Source: Methanobacterium sp. UBA8 (GTDB taxonomy: Archaea > Methanobacteriota > Methanobacteria > Methanobacteriales > Methanobacteriaceae). Taken from it: DNA of 6,494 nucleotides. The notes below the pieces were generated by a model. The model was given only the letters and a program-made list of their open reading frames with translations. It had not been told where the DNA came from and did no database searches. Position numbers and translations under genes: made by a program. The stretch is from positions 21,393-27,886 of the forward strand of contig DADN01000146.1 in assembly GCA_002509665.1 (NCBI GenBank). The letters are read 5' to 3'. Each line of letters starts with the position of its first letter. Positions within the stretch are counted from its first letter, which is position 1. Below, one piece after another: positions 5,183 to 6,494 of this stretch.

Positions 5183-5533
5183 ATGTCATTTAAAGTAGCA
5201 GTCGCAAGCAGCGACGGAAAATATGTCAACCAGCATTTTGGCATGGCTCAGCAGTTTATGATATTTGAAATTGATGATGAAGGTGAGTATAAATTTTTAG
5301 AAATCAGAAAAAACACACCTGCATGTGACGTGGGAGGTCATACGGATGAGGCAATGGCTGGAAGTGCGGAACTAATTTCAGACTGTGAAGCATTACTTGC
5401 AAGCCAGATAGGTCCTGCAGCTGTTAATGCTCTGGCATCTTATGGGGTAGAGGCTTATGTGGCACCTACTTTTATAGATACAGGATTGAAAGAATTAGCT
5501 GCCTTGAAAAATGAGAGTGACATTTCTTCTTGA
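5183..5533 (+). CDS. NifX/NifB-type dinitrogenase iron-molybdenum cofactor domain protein
   Basis: The 116-residue product is a single Nitro_FeMo-Co domain, the fold found in NifX, NafY, the NifB C-terminus and stand-alone archaeal proteins. The N-terminal strand FKVAVASSDGKYVNQHFG (HFG at about 18-20) is the family signature. IFEIDDEGEYKFLEIRKN is the second hairpin. NTPACDVGGH brings C48 and H53 close together, CEALLASQIGPAAVNAL is the Rossmann-like core, and a final strand is followed by the helix of TGLKELAAL. Family members bind or carry Fe-S or FeMo-cofactor precursors; C48, H53 and C68 are plausible ligands here, which is inference. ATG 5183 is preferred because AAGGA lies about 7 bases upstream; ATG 5180 would add one Met. 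No nif genes adjoin it, so it need not serve nitrogenase. It is monocistronic, with a palindromic operator on its TATA box, pointing to repression in common with RNAs A and B. Confidence 0.88.
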   Translation: MSFKVAVASSDGKYVNQHFGMAQQFMIFEIDDEGEYKFLEIRKNTPACDVGGHTDEAMAGSAELISDCEALLASQIGPAAVNALASYGVEAYVAPTFIDTGLKELAALKNESDISS

Positions 5534-5561
5534 ATTTAGAATTTAATTCATTTTGGTTTTT
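5532..5561 (+). terminator. Probable terminator of the NifX-like gene
   Basis: GAATT (5532-5536) pairs with AATTC (5545-5549), followed by ATTTTGGTTTTT (5550-5561). It overlaps the stop codon. The stem is weak and AT-rich, but the T-tract is typical of archaeal ends. Confidence 0.35.
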
Positions 5562-5598
5562 AAGTAATTCAAAAATAACTTTAGATAAGGCATAATTT

Positions 5599-5651
5599 CC
5601 TAACCGAAGTCGATTTTCATGCATTGGAAATAATATCTTCGGTTAGGTTTT
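5599..5651. repeat. 11-bp hairpin with 27-base loop
   Basis: CCTAACCGAAG (5599-5609) pairs perfectly with CTTCGGTTAGG (5637-5647), followed by TTTTAT on the plus strand. It could be a second terminator for the NifX-like transcript or part of an independent RNA. The CCTAAC/GTTAGG ends also close the hairpin at 2391-2431, and CGAAG/CTTCG recurs in RNA A hairpin 3. Confidence 0.55.
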
Positions 5652-5699
5652 ATATGGCAGATTTGATTTATTTTGTATAGATACTTGTTTAGAACCCTT

Positions 5700-5760
5700 T
5701 ATTAATTGATTAAGGTGATAACTCATACGTGGCAGAGGATGAATTTATTTTCAATTAATA
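5700..5760. repeat. 10-bp inverted repeat with 41-base spacer
   Basis: TATTAATTGA (5700-5709) is the exact complement of TCAATTAATA (5751-5760). The spacer holds AAGGTGAT followed by a 9-codon frame from GTG 5730 (VAEDEFIFN), too short to call a gene and possibly a gene remnant. The remaining bases of 5652-5797 show nothing else that I can support. Confidence 0.3.
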
Positions 5761-5797
5761 GTGTTTACAAGATTTGAGCGAATAATAGTAAGGGGTC

Positions 5798-5830
5798 TTA
5801 AACGGGGTTTGGAAGATGCGCCCCGTTTAA
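5798..5830. repeat. GC-rich 10-bp hairpin downstream of micro-ORF 3
   Basis: TTAAACGGGG (5798-5807) pairs perfectly with CCCCGTTTAA (5821-5830) around a 13-base loop. On the minus strand it begins 26 bases after the stop of the MCRCK micro-ORF. That is the position of an attenuator stem, but no T-tract follows on that strand. Confidence 0.55.
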
Positions 5831-5855
5831 AACATACATTTCCAATGTCTTTCCT

Positions 5856-5873
5856 TTATTTACATCTACACAT
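5856..5873 (-). CDS. Micro-ORF 3, peptide MCRCK
   Basis: On the minus strand GAGGTG (5885-5880), a 6-base spacer, ATG at 5873 and TAA at 5858-5856 define a five-residue peptide, MCRCK. It is part of a 25-base repeat (5861-5885) shared with the micro-ORFs at 6294-6311 and 6381-6398. It lies about 100 bases downstream of the RAM-domain gene on the same strand and ahead of the GC-rich hairpin at 5798-5830. Conservation of start, Cys-X-Cys and stop with changed codons favours translation. The role is unknown. Confidence 0.5.
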   Translation of the reverse strand: MCRCK

Positions 5874-5936
5874 TTCCAGCACCTCAAGGGATTTAATCGC
5901 TGTTTATTTCCATATTTTTTTCTGATTTAATTCAAT

Positions 5937-5973
5937 AGGATACATAATGGCTTTAGTTTAGGAGGTGTATCCT
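5937..5973 (-). terminator. Inverted repeat at the end of the RAM-domain gene
   Basis: AGGATACA (5937-5944) pairs with TGTATCCT (5966-5973), overlapping the stop codon of the minus-strand gene. The 21-base loop is large and no T-tract follows on the minus strand, so the terminator call is tentative; transcription could continue into micro-ORF 3. Confidence 0.3.
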
Positions 5974-6215
5974 TATGTTTGTTCAGATTTTATATCGGAA
6001 CCAATTAATGTTTTTGTTTTAATTATTCCTTCGATAGGATGAATTTTCTCAAGTAGATTTGCAGCAGTAGTTTTAGAATCCCCAAACTCGGTTATAACTA
6101 TGAAATCATGATTACCAAAGAGAGGGTATACTTCCAAATCTGCTTTTTCAAGTTCTTTGGAAACGTCTTCTATTTTGCTAATCTCTGCATCTACCAGGAT
6201 AAACGCTTTAGTCAT
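5973..6215 (-). CDS. Stand-alone Lrp/AsnC ligand-binding (RAM) domain protein
   Basis: This 80-residue protein is a complete RAM / AsnC-type effector domain without the helix-turn-helix of full Lrp proteins. AFILVDAEISKIEDVSKELEK (4-24) forms the first strand and helix, VYPLFGNHDFIVITEF (29-44) holds the G-x-x-D turn (G34, D37) typical of the family, TTAANLLEKIHPIEGI (49-64) is the second helix, and IKTKTLIG (65-72) is the last strand. Such domains assemble as dimers or octamers and bind amino acids or other small ligands at interfaces. Without a DNA-binding part it may bind a partner regulator or act as a ligand sensor. The start at ATG 6215 has GAGGT 6 bases upstream. Its leader of about 260 bases carries two Cys-X-Cys micro-ORFs and starts at a double palindromic operator, so expression is probably controlled at both DNA and RNA level. 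Confidence 0.85.
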   Translation of the reverse strand: MTKAFILVDAEISKIEDVSKELEKADLEVYPLFGNHDFIVITEFGDSKTTAANLLEKIHPIEGIIKTKTLIGSDIKSEQT

Positions 6216-6293
6216 TTTTTACCTCTTGGTATAATTTTTAAATTTTTATTTTCCTTTTTGCAGATACGAAGTTTGATTTTGAATTTTAATGTT

Positions 6294-6311
6294 TTAGTTA
6301 CATCTACACAT
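6294..6311 (-). CDS. Micro-ORF 2, peptide MCRCN, in the RAM-gene leader
   Basis: GAGGTG (6323-6318), a 6-base spacer, ATG at 6311 and TAA at 6296-6294 encode MCRCN. It lies in repeat copy 6299-6323, 78 bases upstream of the RAM-domain start codon, well placed for a leader peptide or upstream ORF. The fifth codon differs from those of the other two copies while the stop is kept. Confidence 0.55.
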   Translation of the reverse strand: MCRCN

Positions 6312-6380
6312 TTACAGCACCTCTGAATCGATATTTTTATCTCTCAATACTGTAACCCGTTTTTGTTTTTTTTCTATGTT

Positions 6381-6398
6381 CTATCTACAACTACACAT
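6381..6398 (-). CDS. Micro-ORF 1, peptide MCSCR, in the RAM-gene leader
   Basis: GAGGTG (6410-6405), a 6-base spacer, ATG at 6398 and TAG at 6383-6381 encode MCSCR. This is the most diverged of the three copies (repeat 6386-6410), yet both Cys codons and a stop are kept even though the stop is TAG rather than TAA. It is the first micro-ORF of the leader, about 75 bases after the predicted transcript start. Confidence 0.5.
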   Translation of the reverse strand: MCSCR

Positions 6399-6420
6399 AT
6401 CTAGCACCTCTTAGGGCTGT

Positions 6421-6448
6421 TAATTACCTAAATATATTTAGGTAATTA
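6421..6448. repeat. 28-base perfect palindrome next to operator site 5
   Basis: The arm TAATTACCTAAATA (6421-6434) is followed directly by its exact reverse complement (6435-6448). It abuts operator site 5 at 6449 and lies 10 bases upstream of the ribosome binding site of micro-ORF 1 on the minus strand. It could fold as a 12-bp RNA hairpin in the leader or bind a different dimeric protein. Confidence 0.6.
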
Positions 6449-6494
6449 TATAACGATCGTTATATTTATCATGTAATATAACAATTGTTATATT
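6449..6494 (-). promoter_or_regulatory. Double palindromic operator of the RAM-domain transcript, sites 5 and 6
   Basis: TATAACGATCGTTATA at 6449-6464 and TATAACAATTGTTATA at 6477-6492 (extended to 20 bp, 6475-6494) have centres 28 bases apart. Read on the minus strand the block matches 2160-2205 at 44 of 46 positions. By analogy with that promoter, the TATA box lies just beyond the right edge of the window and transcription starts near 6475 toward the RAM-domain gene. Confidence 0.6.

Noticed and set aside
5961..6018. Perfect GGAGGTG at 5961-5967 followed by a 14-codon plus-strand ORF from ATG 5974
   Set aside because: The ribosome binding site is good, but the frame is antisense to the end of the RAM-domain gene, very short, and the GGAGGTG lies in and beside the arm of an inverted repeat. 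No support beyond the site.
6108..6326. Plus-strand 72-codon ORF
   Set aside because: It is antisense to the RAM-domain gene and its leader, its product is Phe-rich with no family features, and no ribosome binding site is evident.
5861..6410. The three 25-base repeats as a CRISPR array
   Set aside because: Only three copies, unequal spacers (about 410 and 60 bases), one spacer being a gene, and no cas genes; the micro-ORF reading explains the conservation better.

Overview
The window looks like a low-GC methanogenic archaeon of the order Methanobacteriales, probably the genus Methanobacterium. The evidence is the tail of a coenzyme F390 synthetase-like gene, an archaeal-type TruD, a small NifX/NifB-like iron-molybdenum cofactor domain protein, TTTATATA-type TATA boxes, GGAG/GAGGTG ribosome binding sites and long AT-rich intergenic stretches. 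The genus assignment is inference from gene content and base composition. No tRNA, rRNA, insertion sequence or CRISPR array was seen.

Layout. Positions 3-263 hold the 3' end of an F390 synthetase/phenylacetate-CoA ligase-like gene, followed by truD (386-1651). A 53-residue lysine-rich protein gene (1664-1825, minus) converges on truD. Positions 1900-2770 carry no convincing protein gene but hold two operator-controlled TATA boxes and at least nine strong hairpins. I read them as two structured noncoding RNAs, about 1940-2046 and about 2180-2666, the second ending in a terminator-like hairpin. Two minus-strand genes follow: a small uncharacterised protein (2779-3075) and a nitroreductase (3314-3946), with near-duplicate promoters. 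A cyclase/KynB-fold metal hydrolase (4277-4951, plus) diverges from the nitroreductase and ends in a hairpin/T-tract terminator. A NifX-like gene (5183-5533, plus) lies just downstream of another copy of the operator. Positions 5540-5970 are again gene-poor and hairpin-rich. The last gene (5973-6215, minus) is a stand-alone Lrp/AsnC ligand-binding (RAM) domain with a long 5' leader that begins at a double operator at the right edge of the window.

How the parts may work together. Three signals not explained by ordinary genes stand out. First, a 16-bp palindrome (TATAACAATTGTTATA, or a CGATCG-centred variant) occurs six times. It sits immediately 3' of a TATA box at the two RNA promoters and at the NifX-like gene, and a two-site version upstream of the RAM-domain gene matches the second RNA promoter at 44 of 46 bases in inverted orientation. 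This looks like one regulon under a palindrome-binding repressor. Second, three 25-base repeats on the minus strand each carry a GAGGTG ribosome binding site, a fixed 6-base spacer and a five-residue micro-ORF reading MC[R/S]C[K/N/R]. Two are in the leader of the RAM-domain gene and one is downstream of it, before a strong hairpin. This resembles leader-peptide or cysteine/metal-sensing control. Third, the two RNA candidates have C-rich unpaired loops that could pair with G-rich ribosome binding sites. The sequence patterns are directly visible; the functional readings are hypotheses.
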